DNA of 64,000 nt from Streptosporangium canum (GTDB lineage: Bacteria; Actinomycetota; Actinomycetes; Streptosporangiales; Streptosporangiaceae): NCBI RefSeq assembly GCF_900113865.1, contig NZ_FOQY01000003.1, forward strand, positions 372,001-436,000. Reading direction: 5' to 3'. Shown here piece by piece: positions 33,510 through 42,567 of the stretch. Under the pieces are notes generated by a model, which saw only the letters and a list, made by a program, of their open reading frames with translations, ran no database searches and was not told the DNA's origin. Each line of letters opens with the position of its first letter. The stretch's first letter is position 1. The translations under genes and the position numbers were made by a program.

Positions 33510-35016
33510 TCAGCCGCTGCCCGTGCTCGCGGGCCGCTACCGGGCGCTGGGGCGGCTCGGCGCGGGCGGCATGGGCGTGGTCTGGCGGGCTCAGGACGAG
33601 CTGCTCCACCGCGAGGTGGCGATCAAGGAGGTCAAGCTCGACCCGAGTCTCCCCGAGGCGCAGCGTACCGAGATGCGGGAGCGCACCCTCCGTGAGGCCC
33701 GCGCCGCCGCCCGGCTGGGCCACCCGTCCATCGTGGCCGTGCACGACGTCGTCGCCCAGGACGGCCGCCCCTGGATCGTGATGGACCTGATCCGGGGCCG
33801 CTCCCTGTCCCAGGCGATCCGCCAGGACGGGCCGCTCCCGGCGGAGCGGGCGGCCGCCATCGGCCTGGCCGTGCTCGACGCGCTGACCCTCGCGCACAGC
33901 CGGGGCATCATGCACCGCGACGTGAAACCGGCCAACATCATGCTCGCCCACGACGGCGGGGTGCTGCTGACCGACTTCGGCATCGCCACGCTGGAGGGGG
34001 ACGTCCAGCTCACCTCCCCGGACGCGCTGGTCGGCTCCCCCGGCTACATGGCCCCGGAACGGCTGCGCGGCACCGGCGACGGCCCGGCAGCCGACCTGTG
34101 GTCCCTGGGCGCGACCCTCTACACCGCCGTCGAGGGGCAGAGCCCGTTCCAGCGCGGCGTGCCGGTCGCCACTCTGGGCGCGGTGCTCACCGAGGAGACC
34201 CCGACCCCCTCACGGGCGGGCGCCCTGGCCCCCGTCCTGCTCGCCATGCTGGTCAAGGATCCCCGGGACCGTCCCGGAGCGGCCGTTCTCCGTACGGCCC
34301 TGCACCGGGTCGCCCAGGGGCTGCCCGCCGGCCCGCTCTCCCCGCAGTCCCCGCGGGCTCCGGCGCGGGAGAAACCGGCTCCCCCCGGGCCCCGCCGTAC
34401 CGGATGGCTCGTCGGGGCGGGGCTGGCGGTGGTGGCGGCGGGCGTGACCGCGGCGGTCCTGCTGACCGCAGGCGGATCACAGACACCCTCGGCCTCGCCC
34501 ACCGGCCCCGATCCTCGCATCGGCCGATTCGCCACCGCTCCCGACCCATGCGGCCTGCTGAGCGGCGCACAGAGCCGGGCTGTAGTGCCGAGCGGCTCTC
34601 CCTCCGGGAGGGAAGCGAAGGGGGACGCGGAGGCCTACTGCAGCTGGGATGGCCCGGTGGGGGCACGCTGGCTCCGTGTGGCCCTCGGTCACCAGACGCC
34701 GACTCCCGGCAAGAGCGGCCCGGACACGGCACACGCGTTCTTCGCCGCCGAACGCATCAAGATCAAAGCTGATGAGGGGACACATCTCGTCGGCTCTGTC
34801 GGCCCGCTCAGGACCGTGGACCGGATAGGAGCGGAGGCGTTCGCCTACGACGTGAGGGCCCTTGACCGGATCCACTCTGTGATCCGCTTCCGGGTGAGTA
34901 ACCTGCTGATCGAGGTCAACCTGTCAGAGAAGGGCAAGCGCGCCACCACTGAACTGCGCCAGCACACCCTGCGCACCGCTCGGCTGATCGCCGAGGAGCT
35001 GAATCGCCGTGACTGA
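33502..35016 (+). CDS. Transmembrane Ser/Thr protein kinase (active type), cluster gene 3
   Basis: 504 residues. All catalytic motifs are intact: LGAGGMGVVW (19-28), VAIK (K42), HRDVKPAN (138-145), DFG (158-160), GSPGYMAPERL. One membrane helix (GWLVGAGLAVVAAGVTAAVLL) and a two-Cys extracytoplasmic domain (FATAPDPCGLLSGAQSRAVV ... YCSWDG) follow. The kinase domain is very close in layout to gene 1, suggesting duplication. Start overlaps gene 2 by eight bases. Confidence 0.93.
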   Translation: MADQPLPVLAGRYRALGRLGAGGMGVVWRAQDELLHREVAIKEVKLDPSLPEAQRTEMRERTLREARAAARLGHPSIVAVHDVVAQDGRPWIVMDLIRGRSLSQAIRQDGPLPAERAAAIGLAVLDALTLAHSRGIMHRDVKPANIMLAHDGGVLLTDFGIATLEGDVQLTSPDALVGSPGYMAPERLRGTGDGPAADLWSLGATLYTAVEGQSPFQRGVPVATLGAVLTEETPTPSRAGALAPVLLAMLVKDPRDRPGAAVLRTALHRVAQGLPAGPLSPQSPRAPAREKPAPPGPRRTGWLVGAGLAVVAAGVTAAVLLTAGGSQTPSASPTGPDPRIGRFATAPDPCGLLSGAQSRAVVPSGSPSGREAKGDAEAYCSWDGPVGARWLRVALGHQTPTPGKSGPDTAHAFFAAERIKIKADEGTHLVGSVGPLRTVDRIGAEAFAYDVRALDRIHSVIRFRVSNLLIEVNLSEKGKRATTELRQHTLRTARLIAEELNRRD

Positions 35017-35055
35017 GACGTCCCTGAGCCGGGAACTGCGCGTGAAGTGGTCGGC

Positions 35056-36399
35056 ATGAGCGACCCGAACCTGCTCGCCGGGCGTTACCGGCTGCTGGAG
35101 CGCCGCGACCGCACGGGCACCGCCTGGCGGGCCCGCGACGAGCTGCTCAACCGCGACGTCACGATCACCGAGGTACGGCTCCCGCCTCCGGGACCGCACC
35201 GCGACTGGCTCCTCGGCCAGATCCGCGCGGCGGCGGACCTCCGGCACCCCGGCGTCGCCACCCTTCACGACGTGATCTCCGCACCCGACCGGATGTGGCT
35301 GGTCCTGGAGTCGGTCGAGGGCCGTTCGCTGATCCAGACCGTCCGCTCCGACGGGCCGCTCTCCTCCGAGCGCGCGGCCGAGATCGGCCTGCGCGTGCTG
35401 GACGCACTGACCGCCGCCCACGAGCGGGGCTTCCAGCTCGCGGCCACGCCCGAGACCGTGCTGCTCACCTCTGACGGCCGGGTCGTGCTGACCGGCGTGG
35501 CGGACCCCGTACCCGCCGGTGACCTGCGCGACCTGGGCGCCACCCTGTTCACCGCCATCGAGGGCCGGGCACCGGACACCGGTTCCCAGGCCGTACCCCG
35601 GATGGCGGACGGGACCCCGCTGGCCGCCCCCGCCGCCGGTCCGACCGGTTCCGGGCCGCTGGCCCCGCTCGTGGAAGGCCTGCTGTCGGCCGACCCCGCC
35701 CACCGGCCCGACGCCACCTCGGTCCGCCTTTCCCTTGAGCGGGTCGCCCCCCACTCCACCGCTCCCCACTCCGCCGCCTCCCGCTCCCGGCGCGGCCCCC
35801 TCGTCATCGCCGCGGCCGCCGCGGCCGTCGCCGCCGTCGCCGCGGGCGCCTTCTGGCTCTGGCCCCGCCCGGCCGCCCCGGCGCCCACCGTCCCCGTGCC
35901 GCTCCCCGCCTCCTTCGCCAAGGCTCCCGACCCCTGCGCCCTCATCTCCAGGGAGCAGGCGGCCGAGCTGTCACTGAACCCCCTCCCGTCGAAGGAGGGG
36001 CCCGGCCGGTGCGCCTGGAAGAGCGACGACACCGGCCAGCCGACGAACATGCGCTACCAGCTCTGGATCCAGACCGTCCGGTTCTCCTCCGGCGAGAAGG
36101 CGCACGCCGGCTACACGCGCTTCCTCAAGGGGGACGGCGGCCGGACGAAGACCTCGACGGGCCTGCCGCTCATCCTGACCCGGCCCCCGAAAGCCCTGCC
36201 CGGGATCGCCGCGGAGGCCTACGCCATGGAGGCCACCAACCAGCTCACCTACTACACGGGGGTGGTCTTCCGGGCGGCCAACCTCGTGGTCGCCGTCCAG
36301 TACCAGCGCGGCGGCGAGACCGACCCCCGCGGCGGTACCCGCGAGGCCGCGCTCCGGACCGGCCGGTGGGTCCTCGAAAGCCTCAGCCGGGCGCGCTGA
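35056..36399 (+). CDS. Pseudokinase with degenerate N- and C-lobes, cluster gene 4
   Basis: 447 residues from ATG 35056. The kinase fold is visible throughout (LAGRYRLLERRD, GTAWRARDELLNRDVTITEVRL, HPGVATLHDVI) but the catalytic residues are lost: the VAIK Lys is Thr, HRD is replaced (FQLAATPETVLL) and DFG is GVA. A membrane helix (PLVIAAAAAAVAAVAAGAFWLW) and a two-Cys extracytoplasmic domain (PDPCALISREQAAELSL ... CAW) follow as in genes 1-3. Thus it retains sensing and fold but cannot phosphorylate. The start is 39 bp past the gene 3 stop. Confidence 0.88.
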   Translation: MSDPNLLAGRYRLLERRDRTGTAWRARDELLNRDVTITEVRLPPPGPHRDWLLGQIRAAADLRHPGVATLHDVISAPDRMWLVLESVEGRSLIQTVRSDGPLSSERAAEIGLRVLDALTAAHERGFQLAATPETVLLTSDGRVVLTGVADPVPAGDLRDLGATLFTAIEGRAPDTGSQAVPRMADGTPLAAPAAGPTGSGPLAPLVEGLLSADPAHRPDATSVRLSLERVAPHSTAPHSAASRSRRGPLVIAAAAAAVAAVAAGAFWLWPRPAAPAPTVPVPLPASFAKAPDPCALISREQAAELSLNPLPSKEGPGRCAWKSDDTGQPTNMRYQLWIQTVRFSSGEKAHAGYTRFLKGDGGRTKTSTGLPLILTRPPKALPGIAAEAYAMEATNQLTYYTGVVFRAANLVVAVQYQRGGETDPRGGTREAALRTGRWVLESLSRAR

Positions 36400-36415
36400 A
36401 GCGGGGGCCGGCCGT

Positions 36416-37777
36416 TCACGACGCGGTGGCCGCCTCCGGCTGCGGACCATCGATGTGGGATCTGCGGGAGGTCTCCCACATCCGGACGTACACGACGAGG
36501 GAGACCAGTGCGCACCCGGCGACGTACCAGAAGAACAGGGATTCGTTGCCGGCCTGCTTGAACCAGAGGGCCACGTACTCCGCGGTGCCGCCGAAGAGCG
36601 CCACCGTGACCGCGTACGGCAGGCCGACCCCGAGCGCCCGGATGTGGGTCGGGAACATCTCCGCCTTCACCACCGCGTTGATCGAGGTGTATCCGGTCAC
36701 GAAGCACAGAGCCGACAGCATCAGGAAGAACGCGCCCACCGGGCTGTCGGTGCCGGACAGCAGGGTGAGGATCGGCACGGTGAGCAGCGTCCCGCCGACG
36801 CCGAAGAACATCAGCAGCGCGCGGCGGCCGATCCGGTCGGACAGCGCTCCGGCGATCGGCTGCAGGCAGATGAAGACGAGCAGGGCCAGGAAGTTGATCC
36901 AGGAGACCGTCTCCTTCTCGATGCCCACCGTGTTCACCATGAACTTCTGCATGTACGTGGTGTAGGTGTAGAAGGCGACGGTCCCGCCGAGGGTCAGCCC
37001 GACGACGGTGAAGACCTCTTTCGGATACCCCATCAGGGTGCGGAGCGTGCCCTGCCCGTGCACCGGACCGGCGGCCCGGGACTGGCTGGTGAAACTCTCC
37101 GACTCCTCCATGCCGCGGCGCAGCCACATGACCGCCAGCGCCCCGAGCGTGCCGATGCCGAAGGCGATGCGCCAGCCCCAGTCCTGCATCTGGCCGGCGG
37201 TGAGCAGCTGCTGCAGGATGATCTGCACGGTGAGCGCGACCAGCTGCCCCGCGACGAGCGTGACGTACTGGAAGCTCGAGTAGAAGCCGCGTTTCCCCGG
37301 GGTGGCGACCTCGGAGAGGTAGGTGGCGGAGGTGGAGTACTCCCCTCCGACCGAGAGGCCCTGCAGCAACCGGGCCGCCACGAGGAGCACCGGGGCCATG
37401 ACGCCGATGGAGGAGTGGCCGGGAGCCACCGTGATGATCAGGGATCCGGCCGCCATCATGAGGACCGACAGCGTCAGGCCGTTGCGGCGGCCGTAGCGGT
37501 CGGCGTACCTGCCGAGCAGCCAGCCGCCCAGCGGCCGCATGAGGAAGCCGACCGCGAAGACGGCGGCGGTGTTCAGCAGCTGTGCCGTCGAGTCCCCCTT
37601 GGGGAAGAAAACGGGCGCGAAGTAGATCGCGAAGGCGGCGTAGGTGTACCAGTCGTACCACTCGATGAGATTGCCGACGGATCCCCTGAGGATGTTGGCG
37701 ACGACCCGCCGCTCGCCCGCCGGACGCTCCGGCGGTCCGTCCTGGCCGAGGTGAGGACCTGTTTCGGTGCTGCTCAC
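36416..37777 (-). CDS. MHS-family (proline/betaine/ketoglutarate-type) MFS transporter
   Basis: 453 residues from GTG 37777, preceded by AAGGAGACG. The MHS signature is clear: GSVGNLIEWYDWYTYAAFAIYFAPVFFP, then GGWLLGRYADRYGRRNGL (MFS motif A) and RLLQGLSVGGEYSTSATYLSE. About twelve membrane segments. The family symports organic acids, proline, betaine or shikimate with H+. It is divergent from a response regulator/histidine kinase/TAXI set that probably senses its substrate. Confidence 0.93.
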   Translation of the reverse strand: MSSTETGPHLGQDGPPERPAGERRVVANILRGSVGNLIEWYDWYTYAAFAIYFAPVFFPKGDSTAQLLNTAAVFAVGFLMRPLGGWLLGRYADRYGRRNGLTLSVLMMAAGSLIITVAPGHSSIGVMAPVLLVAARLLQGLSVGGEYSTSATYLSEVATPGKRGFYSSFQYVTLVAGQLVALTVQIILQQLLTAGQMQDWGWRIAFGIGTLGALAVMWLRRGMEESESFTSQSRAAGPVHGQGTLRTLMGYPKEVFTVVGLTLGGTVAFYTYTTYMQKFMVNTVGIEKETVSWINFLALLVFICLQPIAGALSDRIGRRALLMFFGVGGTLLTVPILTLLSGTDSPVGAFFLMLSALCFVTGYTSINAVVKAEMFPTHIRALGVGLPYAVTVALFGGTAEYVALWFKQAGNESLFFWYVAGCALVSLVVYVRMWETSRRSHIDGPQPEAATAS

Positions 37778-37900
37778 AGCGCGTCTCCTTCGTTGTGATC
37801 GGGGGTTGCCGTGACCTTACGGACGGCGCCGCGGCACGGCGAGGGGTACGCGCCCAGATCTGAGCTACCGTTGAGCCTTCGACTCCCTGGAGATATGGAC

Positions 37901-38560
37901 ATGCGCATCCTCCTCGTCGAGGACGACGACAGGTTCGCCGACGCGCTGACGACGGCTCTGCGGCGCCACGGCCACCAGGTCGAACGGGCCCGGTCGGGGG
38001 GTGAGGCGCTGGCCGCGGCCCCGGCGGAGCTGGTGCTGCTGGATCTCGGCCTGCCCGACGTCGACGGCGTCGACGTGCTGCGCCAGGTCCGCGCGGACTC
38101 CCAGATCGGGATCATCGTGGTGACGGCACGGGGCGAGGAGGCGCAGCGCGTCCGGGGCCTGCGGGCGGGCGCGGACGACTACATCGTCAAACCGTTCGGG
38201 ATCGCCGAGCTGGAGGCGCGCATCGAAGCGGTCATGCGGCGGGTCAGGAGCCATCGCCACGCGACGGCCGGATCCGCCCGCGTCGGCCCCGTCGAGGTGG
38301 ACCAGGTCCGCCGGTCGGTCCGCCGGGACGGTGTGGAGGTCCCGCTGACGCGCAAGGAGTTCGACCTGCTGGCGGCCCTGGTCCGGGCGGAGGGAGCGGT
38401 GGTCACCCGGGAGGGCCTCCTCGCCGAGGTGTGGCAGACCACCTGGGGCGGCGCCACGCGCTCCCTGGAGGTGCACGTGGCCAGTCTCCGCGCGAAGCTG
38501 AGCGAGCCGGGGCTGATCGAGACCGTGCGCGGGATCGGCTACCGCGTACGGAAACCCTGA
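37901..38560 (+). CDS. OmpR-family response regulator
   Basis: 219 residues; ATG 37901 is best because CTGGAG lies 8 bp upstream (ATG 37895 is closer to it). Receiver: ILLVEDDD, phospho-Asp in LVLLDLGLPDVDG, VVTARGEE, YIVKPFG. Output: winged helix LTRKEFDLLAALVRAEGAVV, with SLEVHVASLRAKLS and IRGIGYRVR. The paired kinase follows directly; the divergent MFS gene, 123 bp away, is the obvious target. Confidence 0.93.
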   Translation: MRILLVEDDDRFADALTTALRRHGHQVERARSGGEALAAAPAELVLLDLGLPDVDGVDVLRQVRADSQIGIIVVTARGEEAQRVRGLRAGADDYIVKPFGIAELEARIEAVMRRVRSHRHATAGSARVGPVEVDQVRRSVRRDGVEVPLTRKEFDLLAALVRAEGAVVTREGLLAEVWQTTWGGATRSLEVHVASLRAKLSEPGLIETVRGIGYRVRKP

Positions 38561-38561
38561 C

Positions 38562-39956
38562 ATGCGCCGCCGCCTGCTGATCATTTACATGTCGTTGCTG
38601 GCCCTGTCGCTGGTCGCGCTCACGGTGCCGCTCGCGGCCAACGTGGCCGCGAGCGGCACCCAGACCGCCTTCATCGAGCAGCAGGGCGACACCCTGCGGT
38701 TCGCCTCGCTGGCCGAGCCCGCGCTGAGCACCGGGCAGAGCGAACGGCTACGCGCCGAGCTCGCCCGCTACCACGAGCTGTTCGGCATCGGCGCCGCGGT
38801 GGTCGACCGGGACGGGCGGGCCGTCGCGGCCTGGCCGCCCGCCCTGTCGCTCACCGGCGCGCGGACACGGAAGCTGATCGAGCGGGGGCTCTCCGCGGAC
38901 CGGCCCGAGCTCGGGACCATCTGGCCGTGGCGGGGCGAGGAGTTGGTGATCGTCGAGCCGGTGATCCGGGAGGGGGAGGTGGTGGGGGCGGCGGTCACCG
39001 CCGGACCCACCGACCGGTTACGCGGCCGGATCGCCAGGGTGTGGGCGATGATCGTTGTTGGCTGCCTGGCCGCGCTCGGCCTGACCTGGGCCGCGGCCAG
39101 ACGCCTGGCCCGCTGGACGCTCCGTCCCGTGCACGAGCTCGACGCGGTCACCCACGACATCACGCAGGGGCGGCTGGACGCCCGGGCCGCCCGCACCACC
39201 GGGCCGCCGGAGCTGCGGCGCCTGGCGGCCTCCTTCAACGTGATGGCGGACACCGTGACCGACATGCTCGACCGGCAGCGCGCCTTCGTCTCCCAGGCCG
39301 GCCACCAGCTGCGCACCCCTCTCGGCGTGCTGCGGCTGCGGGTGGAGAACCTCGCGGATCACCTGCGCGCCAGTGGCCTGCGCGAGCACGAGCTCACCCT
39401 CGACGAGACCGACCGCCTGGCCCGCACGCTGGAGGGGCTGCTCGCGCTCGCCCGCGCGCAGCGGCACGAGGACGAGACGGCCGGAGCCGGCCTGGTCGCG
39501 GTCGACGCCGACGACGTCGCCGACCGGCGGGTGGACGCCTGGCGCCCCCGGGCGGCGGAGCTCGGGGTGACGCTCCGCCGTACCGGCGGCGTCGGCAGGC
39601 CTGTCATGACCGTGCCCGAGGCACTGGACCAGCTGCTGGACGCTCTGATCGACAACTCGCTGAAGTTCGGGGCAAAGGAGGTGACGGTGCACGGCGAACC
39701 GGTGGGCGACCTCGCGGAGGTCCACGTCGTCGACGACGGGCCGGGGCTTTCCGGGGAGGCCCTCACGCGGGCGCTGGAGCGGTTCTGGCGGTCCCCCGCC
39801 CACCAGAACGTGGGCGGCTCGGGGCTCGGCCTGTCGATCGTGGCGGTTCTGGTGACGGCGTCCGGCGGCTCCGTCGACCTGCTCGCGCGGGAGCCGCGCG
39901 GCCTGGACGTCAGGGTCCGGCTCCGCCTGGAGCCTCAGAACCGGGTGCCGCGGTAG
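38562..39956 (+). CDS. Sensor histidine kinase (periplasmic sensor, HAMP)
   Basis: 464 residues, ATG one base after the regulator stop. N-terminal helix (8-29), a periplasmic loop of about 130 residues, a second helix (about 160-180), HAMP, then the H-box SQAGHQLRTPLGVLR, N-box LIDNSLKFG and G-boxes DDGPGLSGEAL and GSGLGLSIVAV. With the upstream regulator it is a classic two-component pair. Its 3' end overlaps the convergent TAXI lipoprotein gene by 22 bp. Confidence 0.92.
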   Translation: MRRRLLIIYMSLLALSLVALTVPLAANVAASGTQTAFIEQQGDTLRFASLAEPALSTGQSERLRAELARYHELFGIGAAVVDRDGRAVAAWPPALSLTGARTRKLIERGLSADRPELGTIWPWRGEELVIVEPVIREGEVVGAAVTAGPTDRLRGRIARVWAMIVVGCLAALGLTWAAARRLARWTLRPVHELDAVTHDITQGRLDARAARTTGPPELRRLAASFNVMADTVTDMLDRQRAFVSQAGHQLRTPLGVLRLRVENLADHLRASGLREHELTLDETDRLARTLEGLLALARAQRHEDETAGAGLVAVDADDVADRRVDAWRPRAAELGVTLRRTGGVGRPVMTVPEALDQLLDALIDNSLKFGAKEVTVHGEPVGDLAEVHVVDDGPGLSGEALTRALERFWRSPAHQNVGGSGLGLSIVAVLVTASGGSVDLLAREPRGLDVRVRLRLEPQNRVPR

Positions 39957-40891
39957 TAGCGGACCGCGCCGGGATGCAGGGCGACCGGGTCCGTCGAGAA
40001 CGCGGCGCGCACGTTGAGCCTGCGGGCCTCCGGATGCGCCTCCTCCAGGGCCTCGCGATGGGTGAACAGCAGCTCGGTCAGGGCGTAGGCCAGCGTGTCG
40101 TCCATGTCCTCCCGCACGATCAGGTAGTCGGGTACGCCGATCGTGCCGCTCTCCGGCAGACCGTAGGCGGAGGCGGGGATGGTGCGCTCGCTGTAGAACT
40201 CGCCGTGGCGTCTCCTCATCGGGCCCGCGTACGACCGCAGATCGACGAGGCGGATGATCCGCCGGGCCGCGAGCTCGCTGATCGTCTTGGTGGGCAGCCC
40301 CCCGGAGAAGAAGAACGCGTCGATCGTCCCGGCGCGCAGCGCCTCCGCCGAGGCCTCCAGGTCCATGCTGCGGACTGTCAGATCCCGGTCCGGATCGAGG
40401 TCCGCGACGCGCAGCAGCCGTTCCACGATGACCTCCGTCCCCGATCCGGCCGCGCCGCCGGCGATCGCCTTGCCGCGCAGCCCGGCCAGCGACGTGATGC
40501 CCGAATCGGCCTGGACGACCAGATGGACGTAGTTGTCGTACAGCCGGGCGAGCGCCCGCACCGGTTGCGGGCGGTCGAAGGGCGGGGCGCCCTGTACGGC
40601 GAGCGCCGCCGAGTCGGCCAGGGCGAACGCGACGTCGGCCCGCCGGGCCGTGATCAACCTCAGGTTGTCCACCGAGGCGCCGGTGGTCAGCACCTGCGGG
40701 CGGATCCCGGGAAGGGCGCTGGAGACGGCCTTGGCGAGCCCGGTGCCGTAGTCGAGGTAGACGCCCCCGTGCTGGCCGGTGGCGATCAGCAGCGCCGACG
40801 GCCGGGGCCCGCCGGCGCCGCACGCGACCACGACGGTCAGCAGCACGGACAGGACCGCCAGAGCCCTGGCCGCGGCCATGTGACAGCGCAT
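39935..40891 (-). CDS. TAXI-family substrate-binding lipoprotein (TRAP-type)
   Basis: 318 residues, ATG 40891. The lipobox is in LTVVVACGAG (Cys at about 24), so it is a membrane-anchored extracytoplasmic protein. TAXI features: LLIATGQHGGVYLDYGTGLAKAV, 'RRADVAFALADSAALA', 'GTEVIVERLL'. TAXI proteins bind dicarboxylates or glutamate and normally work with DctQ/DctM membrane proteins, which are absent here. The neighbours (two-component pair, MFS carrier) suggest it is a receptor for the sensor kinase. Confidence 0.9.
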   Translation of the reverse strand: MRCHMAAARALAVLSVLLTVVVACGAGGPRPSALLIATGQHGGVYLDYGTGLAKAVSSALPGIRPQVLTTGASVDNLRLITARRADVAFALADSAALAVQGAPPFDRPQPVRALARLYDNYVHLVVQADSGITSLAGLRGKAIAGGAAGSGTEVIVERLLRVADLDPDRDLTVRSMDLEASAEALRAGTIDAFFFSGGLPTKTISELAARRIIRLVDLRSYAGPMRRRHGEFYSERTIPASAYGLPESGTIGVPDYLIVREDMDDTLAYALTELLFTHREALEEAHPEARRLNVRAAFSTDPVALHPGAVRYYRGTRF

Positions 40892-40930
40892 GCGTGCGGA
40901 CTCCCGTGCCGTGGCCGGTGATGGGGCAGC

Positions 40931-41887
40931 CTATCGAGGGGGGCCGGTGGAGTCGACCGCGGTGCGGAAGTCGTCGAGGACGAAGTGCACCTCCCGGCGG
41001 CGCAGGGGCTGGGCGCAGGCCGCGCAGAGCAGGACCGGATCGAGGGAGGCGCCGCAGGGGCGGTGGGTGACGGCCAGGGCGGAGCCTTCGGGGGCGGGGA
41101 GCTCGTGCTGGGCCCAGTCGACCAGGAAGGCGAAGACCTCGAAGAAGGCCAGGCCCTTGCCGGTGAGGCGGTAGGAGCCGTCGGGGCGCGGGTCGAACAC
41201 TCCGAGCTCGACGAAGCGGCGCAGGCGGTCGGTGAGGACCGAGGGGGCGATGCCGAGGCCCGCCTGGAAGTCGACGAAGCGGCGGGTGCCCAGGAAGGCG
41301 CCGACCAGGATGCCGGTGCTCCAGCGGTCGCCGAGGATCTCCATCGAGTCCGGGCAGTAGCCGATCAGGTCGGGGACGGCGTCGGGGCGGACCGTGCGCC
41401 GGTGCCGGCGGGGCGGGCCGATCCGGGAGAAGGCGGCCGGCGGGCCGGGCTCGGTGCGGGTGTCGCGGGCGCTCATCGGTTCCCGGCACGCGCCGCACCC
41501 GAGGTACGGCTCCGCGGCGTGGCCGCACAGGTGGTGCAGGAGCGGCGGGAGCCGCCCCCGGTCCGCCCAGTCCCGCTCCCATGAGTGGATGGCCACCAGC
41601 AGCGTCCACAGGCGCAGTCCCCGCTCCGTCAGCCGGTATTCGTAGCGCGTCCGCCCGTCGCGGTAGGCGGCCAGCTCGAAGATCCCGTGATCGACCAGCT
41701 CCTTGAGCCTGGCCGCGAGCACCGACTCGGAGATCCCCAGCGCGTCCCGCCACCCGGCGAAGGTCCGGATCCGCAGCAGGAAGGCCCGCTGCAGGATGAG
41801 CAGGACCCACCGGTCCCCCAGGATCGCCAGCGCCTGCCCGATCGCACTGAGCTCAGCCCGCGCCGTTCGCCGCTCGGTGCCGCTCAC
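40931..41887 (-). CDS. Tandem HxlR-type transcriptional regulator
   Basis: 318 residues from GTG 41887, with GGAGG 7 bp upstream. Two HxlR winged helices are joined: first AELSAIGQALAILGDRWVLLILQRAFLLRIRTFAGWRDAL...GISESVLAARLKEL, second GYCPDSMEILGDRWSTGILVGAFLGTRRFVDFQAGLGIAPSVLTDRLRRF. Each half ends in a C-x-x-C-like cluster (GHAAEPYLGCGACREPM; RPCGASLDPVLLCAACAQPL) that may bind Zn. HxlR proteins are normally single-domain dimers, so this fusion would act as a covalent pseudo-dimer. Confidence 0.9.
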   Translation of the reverse strand: MSGTERRTARAELSAIGQALAILGDRWVLLILQRAFLLRIRTFAGWRDALGISESVLAARLKELVDHGIFELAAYRDGRTRYEYRLTERGLRLWTLLVAIHSWERDWADRGRLPPLLHHLCGHAAEPYLGCGACREPMSARDTRTEPGPPAAFSRIGPPRRHRRTVRPDAVPDLIGYCPDSMEILGDRWSTGILVGAFLGTRRFVDFQAGLGIAPSVLTDRLRRFVELGVFDPRPDGSYRLTGKGLAFFEVFAFLVDWAQHELPAPEGSALAVTHRPCGASLDPVLLCAACAQPLRRREVHFVLDDFRTAVDSTGPPR

Positions 41888-42189
41888 GATCCGTCCTCCG
41901 GTGCCGCCTCGAATCCGCTGACGAAGTGCCAAGCCAACCAACTCGATCTTGCCATGGATAGTTCGGCCCATTCCTTGACGGGACGATCGGGACCATACGG
42001 CCGTGGACGGGGTGGCCCTGGCGCCCGCCGCGACGGACGCCGGCCCCCGCGGCGGCGCGACGCTCAGGGCACCGGCCGGATAATCACGATATATCTCGGA
42101 TGGAACGCGGCGACGGACCCACACGTTGGACGGAAGACGCAGAATGAACAGAGGCGGGGCGTCGGCTCCGCGTTCGGAGGATGTTGAGG
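41888..42189. other. 302-bp spacer with an ATATATC palindrome
   Basis: No gene is seen. It contains a TTGACG (-35-like) near 41985 and an AT-rich ACGATATATCTCGG around 42087, which includes the palindrome GATATATC and may be an operator or -10 region for the downstream small gene. Confidence 0.5.
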
Positions 42190-42381
42190 ATGTCGCCCGT
42201 CCAGAAATACGCGATCGGCGCCGGGGTAGCTGTGGTCCTGGCGTGGCTGCTCCTGCCCGGCTGGCTGACCCTGCTGGTCGTCCTTGGCGTCGTCGCCGCC
42301 CCGGTCGTCGGCTACCTGATGCTCGATCCGTCCCAGCGCGAGCGGCTCAAGCGCGCCCGCAGGCGCGGCCTGGGCCGCTGA
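42190..42381 (+). CDS. Small membrane protein, function unknown
   Basis: 63 residues from ATG 42190, with GGAGG 9 bp upstream (the ATG at 42181 is too close to it). One or two hydrophobic segments (YAIGAGVAVVLAWLLLPGWLTLLVVLGVVAAPVVGYLML) are followed by a basic tail (RERLKRARRRGLGR), so it would sit in the plasma membrane. No domain recognised. Confidence 0.75.
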   Translation: MSPVQKYAIGAGVAVVLAWLLLPGWLTLLVVLGVVAAPVVGYLMLDPSQRERLKRARRRGLGR

Positions 42382-42446
42382 CGCGGCGCCGGAAGGCTCG
42401 CTTCCCACCGGGGAGCGGGCCCCGGCCCGCCGGCCGTGAGCCGGTG

Positions 42447-42567
42447 GACGTCGGGCGGCCGTAGCCGGTGGCGGGCGGCCGTAGCCGGTGGCCGTCGGGG
42501 CGGCCCGGCGTCGGGGCCGCCGCGCGCCGGCGGGTCAGGCGGGCGTCGGCGGGTCAGGCGGGCGTCG
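42447..42567. repeat. Short tandem repeats between the small membrane gene and DUF3817
   Basis: GGGCGGCCGTAGCCGGTGGC occurs twice in tandem around 42452-42491, and GCGGGTCAGGCGGGCGTCG occurs twice in tandem at about 42530-42567. The second pair overlaps the end of the DUF3817 gene. Confidence 0.6.
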
